Below, in pieces: positions 28,091 through 37,959 of a stretch of 64,000 bases of DNA. The notes under the pieces were generated by a model. It had not been told where the DNA came from and did not search any database. It was given only the letters and a program-made list of their open reading frames with translations. A program made the translations under genes and the position numbers. Numbering within the stretch: position 1 is the first letter of the stretch; the number at the start of each line of letters is the position of its first letter. Source of the stretch: Trichomonas vaginalis G3. Taxonomy: Eukaryota; Parabasalia; Trichomonadida; Trichomonadidae. The stretch spans positions 11,376,082 to 11,440,081 of the forward strand of contig NC_067207.1 of assembly GCF_026262505.1 (NCBI RefSeq), written 5' to 3'.

Positions 28091-30283
28091 TCACAAATCA
28101 AAGTTTGATTCTAAAATATCAATTTCTTTGCATAATGATGGATATTTTTCAGAGAATGTTTGATCTTTGCACTTTTCTGAATATTCAATGAAGTTAACCA
28201 TGTTTGGTTCGAATGAATATGATTCTTTGTTTTGTTCTTTTTGTAGATACATACCACATCCAATGCAATATGGTGGTTCTTCTTGGTTTGTTTCAGACTC
28301 TTGTCTTTCAACTGGTAAAACTCTTGGCAAAACACGAGGTCTCTTTGGAACAGTTTGTTTAGAATTGTGAAGTTCGGCTGCGTGTGCTTTAGGCGGGAAA
28401 AATAGCCACCAAAAGTTTTCTTCTGCATCAGAATCTTTAACAGGTTTATTTAGCTTTTCAGTTGATGGAATTTCATCTTGAAGATAAACTGGGCTGCCTT
28501 TGCCTGGACCAAATAATTCACACAATTTAGGGAATAATTTGCAGAAATCATCACCATTAACATCATAAATATCAGCATGACGAATACGTGGATAGTGAGC
28601 GGATACATCATCTGGATCAAATTCCTTCCATAAACTGTTTTCTTCTGGTAAACGAACACCGGTATCAACAAGTTGAAGAGGTTTCTTTTCTTGACCATTA
28701 AGAACATCTAATCCTGGACGGCGCTTACCTGCGGCATGGACTTTAGTAGGAATGAAATAGCCTAATGACATGCATAGATAAGTATGTTCTTTATAGAAAG
28801 TTGGGTCTTTGCACTTATCTCCAAGTGTACTGAAACTGTTAGATTTAGAATTGTGAAGTTCGTCTGCGTGTGCTTTAGGTGGGAAAAATAGCGACCAAAA
28901 GTTTTCTTCTGGTGAATGAACATCTATATCAGATTCTTTATGGGATTTCTTCATGGATTTGGAATCATCTTCAAATTTGGCTTTATCCGGACCAAAAATG
29001 CCTAATGAATTGCATTGTTGAACATGTTGTAGATAGAATGTTAAGTTTTTGCAATTTTTTGCATAAGAAGACAAATCATTAGTTCTTAAACTAGGACGTG
29101 ATAACTTTGGAATAGTTGCTCTGGCATTTTGTTCTTTTTGTGATATAATGCCACACCATGGACAAATTGTTCCATCTGAATTTGGAGTTGAATGTTCACT
29201 GTTGGTATCTGAAATGAATTTCATACGTTGATGCTTTTCAGAATGTTTTCCTGTTTGTGAATGATCACCTGTATCTAAAGATTTATAAAGTTTCGAATCT
29301 TTTGGACGACCAGGGGAATAGAAGGCTGATCCTTGTCCAAGCAAACCAGCACAATCCGATGCATTGGTGCACGTTTGTTGACTTGGGTAATCAACTGGCT
29401 CTTCTGTTTTTTCTGTTTGTTCTTCAAGTAAAAGTTGATCTTTTGATGGTGCAGTGTCTTTTTGAGTTGTCTGTTCAATGTTGGTATATGGGGGTTGTAA
29501 TGTTTGTTTGCTTGTTTGTGATTCTTCCTGACTTTTAACAAAATAGGAATTAGCTTGATCTTTTGGTGATGTAAAGCCGCACCATGGACATATTTCTTTA
29601 TCTAAGACTTCGTTTGTTTGTGATTCTTCCTGACTGTTAACAAAATATGAATAAGAATCTTTGTAACGACGTGAAGGTGCTGCAGATGTTTTTGTTTTTG
29701 GAGTGAAGTATTTCCACAAATCAAAGTTTGATTCTAAAGTATCAATTTCTTTGCATAAAGATGGATATTTTTCAGAGAATCTTTGATCTTGGCACTTTTC
29801 CAGATAATCAGCAAGGTTAACCATGTTTGGTGTGAATGAAGCTAATGGTTTAACTTCTTCTTTTTGTAGATACATACCACATCCAATGCAATATGGTGAC
29901 TCTTCTTGGTTTATTTCAGATTCTTGTTTTTCAACTGGTAAAACTCTTAAAACAGAACGAGGTTGAGGACGTTTACCTGCGATAGAGGGTCTGTTTTTGG
30001 TATTAGTAAAAACTGTTCTTTGTTGAAGACGATCATCATACGCCATTGTGTCTTTGGGAGAGAAGTGTCTGAAGAGAGGCTTGTCTGTGCGTAACTTAAA
30101 GCCAGTATTAATAAGTTTAAGTGGTTTCAAATTTTCGACGGAAATTTTATTTTCTGAATTTATCTCCGTTGTGGCTTGATTTTGCTTGGGAGTGGATGAA
30201 ATCGGATTTGCTTGAGAATCCATGCTACGCGGGGTAAAAATATCATCAACAATAGCTTGATTTAAACAAAGAAAGAAAAACAT
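28091..30283 (-). CDS. Tandem-family protein copy B (730 aa, W/F-P repeats, CxxC)
   Basis: Whole ORF from ATG 30283. The N-terminus MFFFLCL is hydrophobic. CxxC pairs lie at about 132-135 (CIGC), 232-235 and 374-377 (CPWC), and 673-676 (CIGC). Repeated modules of three kinds occur: KPLxLxDTGVxLPEEN-x2-W-x2-F-x-P; AEENFWWLFFPPKAHA; and a SEKYPSLCKEIDxLESNFDL unit. The last module is cut after its Asp-Leu where other units continue with Trp, so the C-terminus has been shortened. The family is unknown to me. The repeats suggest a secreted, surface or structural role, which is inference. Confidence 0.75.
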   Translation of the reverse strand: MFFFLCLNQAIVDDIFTPRSMDSQANPISSTPKQNQATTEINSENKISVENLKPLKLINTGFKLRTDKPLFRHFSPKDTMAYDDRLQQRTVFTNTKNRPSIAGKRPQPRSVLRVLPVEKQESEINQEESPYCIGCGMYLQKEEVKPLASFTPNMVNLADYLEKCQDQRFSEKYPSLCKEIDTLESNFDLWKYFTPKTKTSAAPSRRYKDSYSYFVNSQEESQTNEVLDKEICPWCGFTSPKDQANSYFVKSQEESQTSKQTLQPPYTNIEQTTQKDTAPSKDQLLLEEQTEKTEEPVDYPSQQTCTNASDCAGLLGQGSAFYSPGRPKDSKLYKSLDTGDHSQTGKHSEKHQRMKFISDTNSEHSTPNSDGTICPWCGIISQKEQNARATIPKLSRPSLRTNDLSSYAKNCKNLTFYLQHVQQCNSLGIFGPDKAKFEDDSKSMKKSHKESDIDVHSPEENFWSLFFPPKAHADELHNSKSNSFSTLGDKCKDPTFYKEHTYLCMSLGYFIPTKVHAAGKRRPGLDVLNGQEKKPLQLVDTGVRLPEENSLWKEFDPDDVSAHYPRIRHADIYDVNGDDFCKLFPKLCELFGPGKGSPVYLQDEIPSTEKLNKPVKDSDAEENFWWLFFPPKAHAAELHNSKQTVPKRPRVLPRVLPVERQESETNQEEPPYCIGCGMYLQKEQNKESYSFEPNMVNFIEYSEKCKDQTFSEKYPSLCKEIDILESNFDL

Positions 30284-30984
30284 GAAAAAAAATTGTCAAA
30301 ACCGAAATCATTTTCAATTGATAACTAATTAACAAATTACAATATACAGATATATTTATATATAAATTTTTTTCCAGAAAAACTTTCACTCAAAATTGAG
30401 ATAAGAACTTTTGCGGTTTGTATCAAAATCTTTATTTTGTGAAGTTTATAACATAAAAGAGTTTGTAATTGATGTATTATAGAGATAATGTTGATTTAAA
30501 TTTATTTATCATTCTGCAATCCTGACATTACATTTCAAATTCTTTGTAAAAATCAAACCATAAAACCCGCCTTTGGTTTCTATCATACCGACCACGATTT
30601 TATTCAAATTTTAACAATAATTTTTAATTTAGCAAGTGAAAAAATAGCTTTAGATAGCAAAATTAAAGCCCAGTCAACGATACAAATTAAACAGAAAGTT
30701 TACAGTGTGAAACTGCAAATTCCAGTCCCTAATTTCAATAATTTTTCATAATTTTGAAGAATGTACGACATTGTAGAGTTTTACTTTTCTTAGACTTTAT
30801 AAATATCATAATTTTAGATCAAGATCTTGAAATTTTGTTGCATTTTGAACAGCAGATTTTTGTTTCTTTTCGAGATACCAAATTAAAAAGGTTTCTTCCT
30901 TTTGTATGATTATTTTTTTTATTTTTACTCAGATTGTTGCATTTAATATTTAAAACGATTCATTATTCATTTCCGCATTATTTT
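30284..30984. repeat. Upstream spacer of copy B (empty Polinton site near 30337)
   Basis: No gene. The first 60 bp equal 1824-1882, then run uninterrupted through TTACAATATACAG, giving the unoccupied form of the Polinton target. The rest is a diverged version of 27378-28090. Confidence 0.8.
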
Positions 30985-32608
30985 TTAGTCGAATTCATGT
31001 GTATCACCTTCATTCAAACTTATATCTGTTGGTGGCAATTCTTCTTGTCTGTTTATTAAAGTTCTCGCTTGTGAAAAGTCAGCCAATATTTTTTGGCGCT
31101 CACTGGCGTCTTCAATACTTTTGTCTAGATCAAAATCATTAGACAGATACTCTGATTTTTCAACAGGTAAATTTTTTGGAACAGCACAAGGCCTCTTTGG
31201 AATAGTTTGTTTAGAATTGTGAAGTTTCGTCTGCATGTGCTTTAGGTGGGTTAAATAGCCACCAAAAGTTTTCTTCTGCATCAGAATCTTTAACAGGTTT
31301 CTTTAGGTTTTCGTTCGATGAATATGCTGCTTGATCAATTTCAAAGGAGCGTGGGCTGACGGGACCTTGTCCTAATATTTGTAAACACTCTAAATTTTCA
31401 GGATAAGGAAGACCTAGGCACATTGTTATATCTTCACCGAAGTTCTGCATTTCTTGGTTGCTTTCTGTTTGTTCTTGAGATTCAGAGTCTAAGGAATTAG
31501 CTTGTTCTTTTGATGTGACCATGGGACACCACGGACAAAAGATTTCTCCTGAGTTTGGAGTAGATTTAGAATTGTGAAGTTCGTCTGCGTGTGCTTTAGG
31601 TGGGTTAAATAGCCACCAAAAGTTTTCTTCTGCATCAGAATCTATAACATGTTTATCTTTGTCTTGTTTATATTGGACTGGTTCGCCGAGTTTGTTCATT
31701 AATTGTATATCTTGGTCTTGCTTAAACTGGGCACAACCAATGCAATATCTAGACATTTTATTTTTAACCTGATACTGATGTTTTTCATTTGGTAAAGCTC
31801 TTGGGAAAACACGAGGTATCTTTGGAATAACAGGTCTCGAATTCTTGATATTATCAGTGTATTCTTCATGTAATTGAACACCTGTATCTGCAAGCTTAAG
31901 AGGTTTCAATCTTTTTTCTGCCGATGGTAATTCTTTTTGACTATTAACATCAATAGCATATTTTGAACTAGGAAAACCATCTGCAGAAGTAGGAATTTGA
32001 CTAAAGACTCCCCACAAATCATTTTTGACATGGCGAGGCGCTTTTAAAGTGACACTTTGTCCAAAATGCGTTTCGTATAAATAGTGAGTAATATTGCATT
32101 TAGAAGGATCTTTCTTGCACTCTTCTGGTAGATCAACATTTTCCACACTTTCCTTATATCCTGTTTGTGCTTTAGATTTAACTTGGCCACACCATTGACA
32201 AGATGGATCATCTGAGTTTGGACTGGATTTAGAATTGTGAAGATCGTCTGCGGATGTAAATTCTTGCTGATTATTGTTGAAAAACCATTTCCTAAAGGGT
32301 AAAGCAGTTCCTGAAACCTTAGTTGGATTGAAAACACTCCACATATCAAAGTTTGTTTCTAAGCTATTAACTTCTTTGCATAATGATGGATATTGTTCTG
32401 AGAATGATTGATCTTTGCACTTTTCGCTATATTCACCAAGATATGGATGTTTTGGTCTTCCCTGGCCAAACAATGCATATTCTTCTTCACCTCTTTTTGA
32501 GAATGGAGTTGAATGTTCACTTTTGGTGTCAGAAGTTGACTTAGAATTGTGAAGTTCATCAGCATAAGCTGCTGTTGGGGCAAAACATTTGAAAATATCA
32601 TCTAAAAA
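30985..32608 (-). pseudogene. Tandem-family copy C, broken and 5'-truncated
   Basis: Two frames carry family modules. The main one (31211 to about 32600) has AEENFWWLFNPPKAHADE repeats, CPWC, CIGC-like and CQWC pairs. The second (30985-31281) continues with a distinct Glu/Asp-rich tail ending EGDTHEFD. One extra T inside the AHADELHNSK-coding stretch near 31225 separates them. The 5' end has no ATG in frame and runs into 3' sequence of gene X, so this is a truncated, fused copy. Its tail differs from copies B and D. Confidence 0.75.
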
Positions 32609-32800
32609 TATCGTTTTGTTGCAGAGCAAGGAAATTACATTATTTAGAATTAATCTGTTCCTTAAGAAATTTCTTCATATTCTTGATGAAAATCCTCTTC
32701 TTCGTCTGTGTGAGAAGGTGGATCTTGCATCGATGAAGGAATAATACCTCTTTGTGTATTTTGTGAAGAAAATCTTCATGAAGATATGATTCAACAAATT
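32609..32800 (-). pseudogene. Fragment of gene X (3' end)
   Basis: About 180 bp match the 3' end and 3' flank of the gene at 36936-37517. They include the sequence coding for the SSMQDPPSHTDEEED segment, with an internal deletion. It lies between copies C and D and marks a duplicated family-gene/gene-X unit. Confidence 0.75.
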
Positions 32801-32873
32801 ATTTTCTAAAAATAAACATTATTCATAAAACATTTCCGCTTTATTTATGAGTAAAAAAATGGTACATCCAGTT

Positions 32874-34391
32874 TCACTGTTTGGAATTGTGAAGTTCGTC
32901 TGCGTGTGCTTTAGGTGGATTAAATAGCCACCAAAAGTTTTCTTCTGCATCAGAATCTTTATCACGTTGATTTATGTTTTCGATTGATGACGATTCATCT
33001 TGTTCATAAACTGGGCTGCCTTTGCCTGGACCAAAAAGTTTCTTAATACACTCAATAGGAGTTAAACCATCGCATACACCATTTTCTATAGCGTGGTTGA
33101 GCATCTCTGGGTTACTTACATCAACTTTAATATCGCGACCACCAGTGGCGCCCATAGCAGGAGGATGAAATTCACACCAATAATTGTTTTCTTCTGGTAA
33201 GCGAACACCTGTATCAGAAACTTCAAGAGGTTGTAATCTTTCTTCTGTATTAGCATGTAATTTTACACCCATCACTGGACGCCTATCAGGTGAAACAGGA
33301 TCTGGAGCGAATCTACCATATAAATCGTTTTTGCTTGTGGATTCACCTGTTTCATATGACTTTTGATTAATTTGAGAAATATCTCCAAATGGATGAAGGA
33401 CACCATCAGCTATAGTTTTGAAAGGCGCGAAGAAACCCCAGCCGTTTTTTGCAGGTAAGCGAATCCCAGTATCAACAAGTTTAAGAGGTTGCAATCTTTT
33501 TTCTGTTGATGACAGTTCTTCTTTTCCATTCCAAAACCATTTCCGGATTGGAACATAAGCTAAAACATCAGTTGCGTGAAAAGGGCCCCAAAGGTCCTTT
33601 GAGTTGGAATGAACTCCTGTATTACGAGGAATATTAATTTTAGTGGATGGATTGACTGGCGAAGTTTTACCCTTGGGGAATTTTCCCCAAAGTTCAGATG
33701 AACCTGGTCTATTGACTTCATTGCATAAATAAGGATATTGTTCGGAGAATAATTGATCGTTGCACTTTTCTACATATTCAGCGATATTGACCATGTTTGA
33801 TTGAAACTGAGATGTTTCAACAGGTGGAGCTCTTGTGATAACACGAGGTCTCACGGGATGAGGAAGTTTTCCTGGAAATGAGGATTTGCTTTTGGAGTTA
33901 CCAAAGATTCCTTGATGAGGACCATAGGACATTACATCCCTTTGAAAGAAGGTATCCCAATAAGAATTTTCTGTAGATAATTGAACGCCAGTATCAACAA
34001 GTTTCAAATGATCCGTTTGTTTTTGAGAATATTGTCTAACGGGCCCACGAGGCTTAATCGGAACTCTTGGTCCTGTGGCTGTTGAAGGTTTACTATTGGT
34101 AGAAGAAATGAATCTTGAATTTTTGTGAACTTCGTCGGCGTGAACTGGTGTTGGACCGAAGATATCTACAAACCATTCCCAAGCACCATTTTCTGCAGGT
34201 AACATAACACCTGTATCGCCAAGTTTAAGGGGCTTCCTAATCTCCAAAGGATTTGAATTTTCATAAATGACTGCTGGTTTTGGCTGAATTTGCTTGAAAT
34301 CGGCTGTAATTGGATGTTTTTGCAAATGAGTCTGAGGGGGTGAAGGAATTTCTCTAATTAATGGGCTTTTTAAACAAAGGAAGGAAAACAT
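32874..34391 (-). CDS. Tandem-family protein copy D (505 aa)
   Basis: Whole ORF from ATG 34391. The start MFSFLCLKSPLIREIP parallels copies A and B. It carries at least six modules with LxDTGVxLPxEN followed by W-x2-F and a Pro/Ala-rich tail (for example ENGAWEWFVDIFGPTPVHAD and SKDLWGPFHATDVLAY). It ends with AEENFWWLFNPPKAHADE and a short tail. Unlike B and C it lacks the CxxC units, so the family varies by module content. Function unknown. Confidence 0.75.
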   Translation of the reverse strand: MFSFLCLKSPLIREIPSPPQTHLQKHPITADFKQIQPKPAVIYENSNPLEIRKPLKLGDTGVMLPAENGAWEWFVDIFGPTPVHADEVHKNSRFISSTNSKPSTATGPRVPIKPRGPVRQYSQKQTDHLKLVDTGVQLSTENSYWDTFFQRDVMSYGPHQGIFGNSKSKSSFPGKLPHPVRPRVITRAPPVETSQFQSNMVNIAEYVEKCNDQLFSEQYPYLCNEVNRPGSSELWGKFPKGKTSPVNPSTKINIPRNTGVHSNSKDLWGPFHATDVLAYVPIRKWFWNGKEELSSTEKRLQPLKLVDTGIRLPAKNGWGFFAPFKTIADGVLHPFGDISQINQKSYETGESTSKNDLYGRFAPDPVSPDRRPVMGVKLHANTEERLQPLEVSDTGVRLPEENNYWCEFHPPAMGATGGRDIKVDVSNPEMLNHAIENGVCDGLTPIECIKKLFGPGKGSPVYEQDESSSIENINQRDKDSDAEENFWWLFNPPKAHADELHNSKQ

Positions 34392-34624
34392 AATAAAAAT
34401 TTTTTTGTAAAGTTTGTCAAAACCGAAATTAGTTTAAATTAATAACCAGCTGAAAAGTACTATACCAATATAACTATCATATGTTCTATCCGAAACTTTT
34501 TGCTTCTCAAAATTGAGATCAGAACTTTTGCGGTTTATATCAAAACAATTTTTTTGAGAACTTTATACAAAAAACGTTTCTAATTAAAACATCAAGTAAA
34601 TATTATGTTCATTAAAACCAACCA
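34392..34624. repeat. Upstream spacer of copy D
   Basis: No gene. It resembles the copy B spacer (shared stretches such as GAACTTTTGCGGTTTATATC) and is interrupted by the 1.06 kb element. Confidence 0.6.
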
Positions 34625-34631
34625 CTCCATC

Positions 34632-35687
34632 TAAGGGTTTCGTTTTGCGAAAAAAACGTACAATACGCAATTTCGCTAAAAAAACATTTAGCTAGCAATT
34701 TCGACCTTTGACTCCACTCAAGACGTCACTTTTTTAATTTTGCGGTATCATATTTTTGGAAAATCTTTATGAATATTATATAAAAAGTCTCTTTAATATC
34801 TATATTTCATATTTTTATCGATTTTTAAAGTTTTTGCGAAAAGTATTCAATTATTTTTGCTATTTGGTCGGGTAAATGTCAGATTTGCGACATTTTCTGA
34901 TATGATATTCAGATTCTACGTTGATAATAATGCTTATAGAACCCTCTTGCTATTGTGTCAAAATTGCGAAACCGATAGCAAAAATATCTCGCAATATCAA
35001 AATTGAGATATTGAGTGAATTATGCATTATAGAGATTAAAAATCTGATTTGTGAAAACATCTCATCAGTTTCTAGCTAATTCAAAAATCTTTACTATCTT
35101 ATTTGATTAAAATGAAAAGGGAATAGTTTCATTATGCTTTAAATGACAGCCTTATAATATAATCATAGTTTTCGCTCAATATGCAGCATTTTTTTTTCGA
35201 AATCTATGGTCAATGTCCTAAATACTGATTGCTTTGCATTCATATCTCTTACATTTTCTATACCCACATCACTATTCATTGCTATTCCTATCTTTTTCAT
35301 TTTTGTTTGTTTCTCATAATTTCTCAAAAAACACGATAACTTGATATTTGTAAATATCATACTTTATAGCGTAAATAAGAACTTGACCTATTAAGAAAAG
35401 CAGTAATGAAAAGAAAATCTGAAATTCATAAAAATTACAAGTTTCTGATGACAATTAGCTTAATTAAACCAGGTACAAGATTATATAATTGTATTTTCTA
35501 TCCAATTATCCATATAATATCTTATCCAGAAAAAATAACTTGATCAATACCAAATGATTTTTTAACTAGTAAATAAAGTATTTTCTTTACACACACATTG
35601 TATATCATAGTTTTTTTTTTGGTTTCGCAAAACATCCAAAAACAAATATGCTATAAAAGTGACAATTTTAGCAAAACGAAACCCTTA
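34632..35687. mobile_element. Non-autonomous TIR element, copy 1 (1056 bp, 7-bp TSD)
   Basis: The ends are perfect 17-bp inverted repeats TAAGGGTTTCGTTTTGC. It is flanked by the 7-bp direct repeat CTCCATC (34625-34631 and 35688-35694). A nearly identical copy occupies 57709-58763 with a different 7-bp repeat. The homologous spacer near 27500 reads CCATCTGTAAA without the element, an empty site. It has no transposase; the only ORF is 65 codons on the minus strand (35163-35360), Lys-rich, of doubtful meaning. The superfamily is unknown. Confidence 0.9.
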
Positions 35688-35838
35688 CTCCATCTGTAAA
35701 TCTGCATTTGATCAATTGATTTTTGACAAAATCAGATCATTAGCACTTTTTCAAAATTTAAAACATCAAAAAAGAAATAATGCCTTTAAATGTATTATAA
35801 TAAAATATTCTTTTTTTGCTAAAAAAAAGAGTTCGTAA

Positions 35839-36702
35839 CAAATTTGCCCAGTGTCACTTTTCCAAAAAGTGACGCCTGGGTTTACATGTCAAAATGTTTA
35901 CGTGATAGAAAATTGAGAACTTTACAATGGCATGAGGTATTGGATGAATCATAACAGCTCTGGATAAATAGATTCGACCTAGAGAGACAGTGAGAGGCCA
36001 GGGCCATATAGATAGACTATTTGCATCCCGGCCTCTCATTATCTCTTTGAAGTCTCCAAACTTTGGGTTAATGTCAAGACATTAACCCAAAGTTTGGAGA
36101 CTTTAGCTAATGGATTGGAGGTTATGAAGCAGTGATTCTATATCAGTGCTTCGTAGCCTCCAATCCATATTATAAAAGGGTGAAAAGCTGTCTGCATAAG
36201 ATAAGATGCAGACAGCTATTCACCAACTCAGAGAGATAGTGAGAGGCCAGGGTTCATATAGATAGACTATTTGAATCCCGGCCTCTCATTATCTCTTTAA
36301 TAGTCTATTAAATTTGTTCAGGAGCCCTGGGGTTCCCTTTCGTAGTGATTGGGAGTCTCGGAGCTCCTGAGGCGAAGAATGGCTCCGCTGATTATGCAAT
36401 CAGCAGAGGCCAAGGGAAAAGGCCTCTGCTGATGGAATCTCAGGAGCCCTGGGGCTCCCTTTCGTAGTGATTGGGAGCCTCGGGGCTCCTGAGGCGAAGA
36501 ATGGCTCCGCTGATTATGCAATCAGCAGAGGCCAAAGGAAAAGGCCTCTGCTGATGGAATCTCAGGAGCTCTGGGGCTCCCTTTCGTAGTGATTGGGAGC
36601 CTCGGGGCTCCTGAGGCGAAGAACAGCCCATGGCACAACCCAAAAAAATTAATTTTGTAAACTGTCGAATTTTTTTTGAAAAAAGTGCCCCTGGGCAAAT
36701 TT
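35839..36702. mobile_element. Hairpin-rich block, possible foldback element
   Basis: The ends are inverted 14-mers ACAAATTTGCCCAG and CTGGGCAAATTTGT. Inside are at least six hairpins: 35853-35873; a near-repeat pair at 35981-36049 and 36230-36299; a perfect 25-bp-arm palindrome at 36051-36102; 36110-36168; and 36186-36217. A 122-bp tandem repeat follows. The block is visibly richer in G+C than its surroundings. No target duplication is obvious. It may be a foldback transposon or a structured non-coding RNA locus. Confidence 0.6.
36319..36625. repeat. 122-bp tandem repeat, about 2.5 units
   Basis: Units start at 36319, 36441 and 36563. Each has two hairpins: a 19-bp-class stem from CAGGAGCC to GGCTCCTG with loop TTTCGTAGTGATT, and a 13-bp stem ATCAGCAGAGGCC/GGCCTCTGCTGAT. 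The last unit stops after the first hairpin. Confidence 0.9.
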
Positions 36703-36935
36703 GTCGGGGTCTCAAAAAAAAAAATGGAATCGCATATCCAGAAAGATTTACATGCATGTTGCCAATGCGGCGCCATAAATCCCAATACACAATTGGCAAT
36801 TTATTTTTTTCATATTGTTTTGAAGTCCGTAAAATCTCTCAACTATTTATCAAATTTTCTAAATGCTAAAATACTATAATTTGGAATACAAAAATATCGT
36901 TTTAGTACAGAACAATGATTTTAAAATGTTTTGAA

Positions 36936-37517
36936 TTATTCTGTTCCTTTAGTAATTTCTTCTTCTTGATGAATATCCTCTTCTTCATCTGTGTGAGAAG
37001 GTGGATCTTGCATCGATGAAGGAATTATACCTCTTTCTAACTTAATCTGGTTTGAGTAAGCAATGTGTATTTTGTGAAGAAAATCTTCATGTGTGTTCTT
37101 TAACTCGTTTCTTCGATCTAACTCTTTCTGATATAATTCAACTAATTTCGTGTATTTGTCAAGAATGGTTTCGCTCTGGAAGCTTTCTTGCTCTTCATTA
37201 ATGTTTTCATCTTCAAAATATTGTTCTTCAACTTTTATTTCAACGTTTTGAGTTTGTGTTTTTGTTTTAGTTTGGTCTTTTGTTTGAATTTTAGATTCAA
37301 GTTTCTTGTTTCTTGTTGTTTCACGCTTAGAAGTTTTATCAATTGGCTTTTCCTCTTCTTTCTTTGTTGTTCGACGTAACTCAGTTGTTGAATAAATACG
37401 TGGGTTGTAATTAAGTGGATAATCTCGCATAACAACTTTCTTCTTTGGTGCATTTGGAACTGCTGCTTTAACTGCTTTATTGTGTGATGCCATATTAAAA
37501 AGATTTCTTCCCCTCAT
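36936..37517 (-). CDS. Gene X: unknown charged coiled-coil protein (193 aa)
   Basis: Whole ORF with ATG at 37517 (MRGRNLFN); a second ATG eight codons in (MASHNKAVKAA) is equally plausible. A basic N-terminal region holds a RDYPLNYNPRIYSTTEL stretch, followed by Lys/Thr/Gln-rich linker sequence. A helical part near residues 115-160 (ILDKYTKLVELYQKELDRRN) leads to an acidic tail. No family recognised. A 3' fragment lies at 32609-32800, showing that it was duplicated with the neighbouring family gene. Confidence 0.65.
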   Translation of the reverse strand: MRGRNLFNMASHNKAVKAAVPNAPKKKVVMRDYPLNYNPRIYSTTELRRTTKKEEEKPIDKTSKRETTRNKKLESKIQTKDQTKTKTQTQNVEIKVEEQYFEDENINEEQESFQSETILDKYTKLVELYQKELDRRNELKNTHEDFLHKIHIAYSNQIKLERGIIPSSMQDPPSHTDEEEDIHQEEEITKGTE

Positions 37518-37959
37518 ATTATTTTTTTATATTTTTACTCAAATTGTCACATTTTATATTCTAAACGTCTACTTCATACATCAGGGAAATTCATAAGGTG
37601 ATATATAAAGCTATTAAGTGGTTTTCAACAATTCATTATTCATTCTTATACTTTATTATTGAATTTTCAAATTAATTTCGAAATATCATTCAAATGACAA
37701 TTTGACATTATTTACTTATCAAATTTGAAGATGTCTTTTAAAATAAGTATGATGAAAAAAAGTATTATTGATCTTGCAAATAATATTTCCTAAATTTGTC
37801 GAATTATATCTTTATAAGCAGATATCCTTTCATCATTCTCCAGCGGTGTTTAAAAAGTTTTCACATCGATGGAAAAACCAAAACAGCAATAGAATTAAAC
37901 AAACTTTTATTCAAAAAAATAAATAAAATAAACAATAATAAAAAAAAAATAAATCACAA
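37518..37959. other. Gene-free interval
   Basis: AT-rich 442 bp between gene X and the end of the CFAP57-like gene. It holds the presumed gene X promoter. No ORF or repeat stands out. Confidence 0.4.

Noticed and set aside
35163-35360. 65-codon ORF inside the 1.06 kb element (also at 58240-58437)
   Set aside because: Identity between copies follows from the recent copying of the whole element; there is no transposase motif and the sequence is low in complexity.
36318-36799. Overlapping ORFs with repeated Ser/Pro/Arg peptides
   Set aside because: They simply translate the 122-bp hairpin repeat in one frame.
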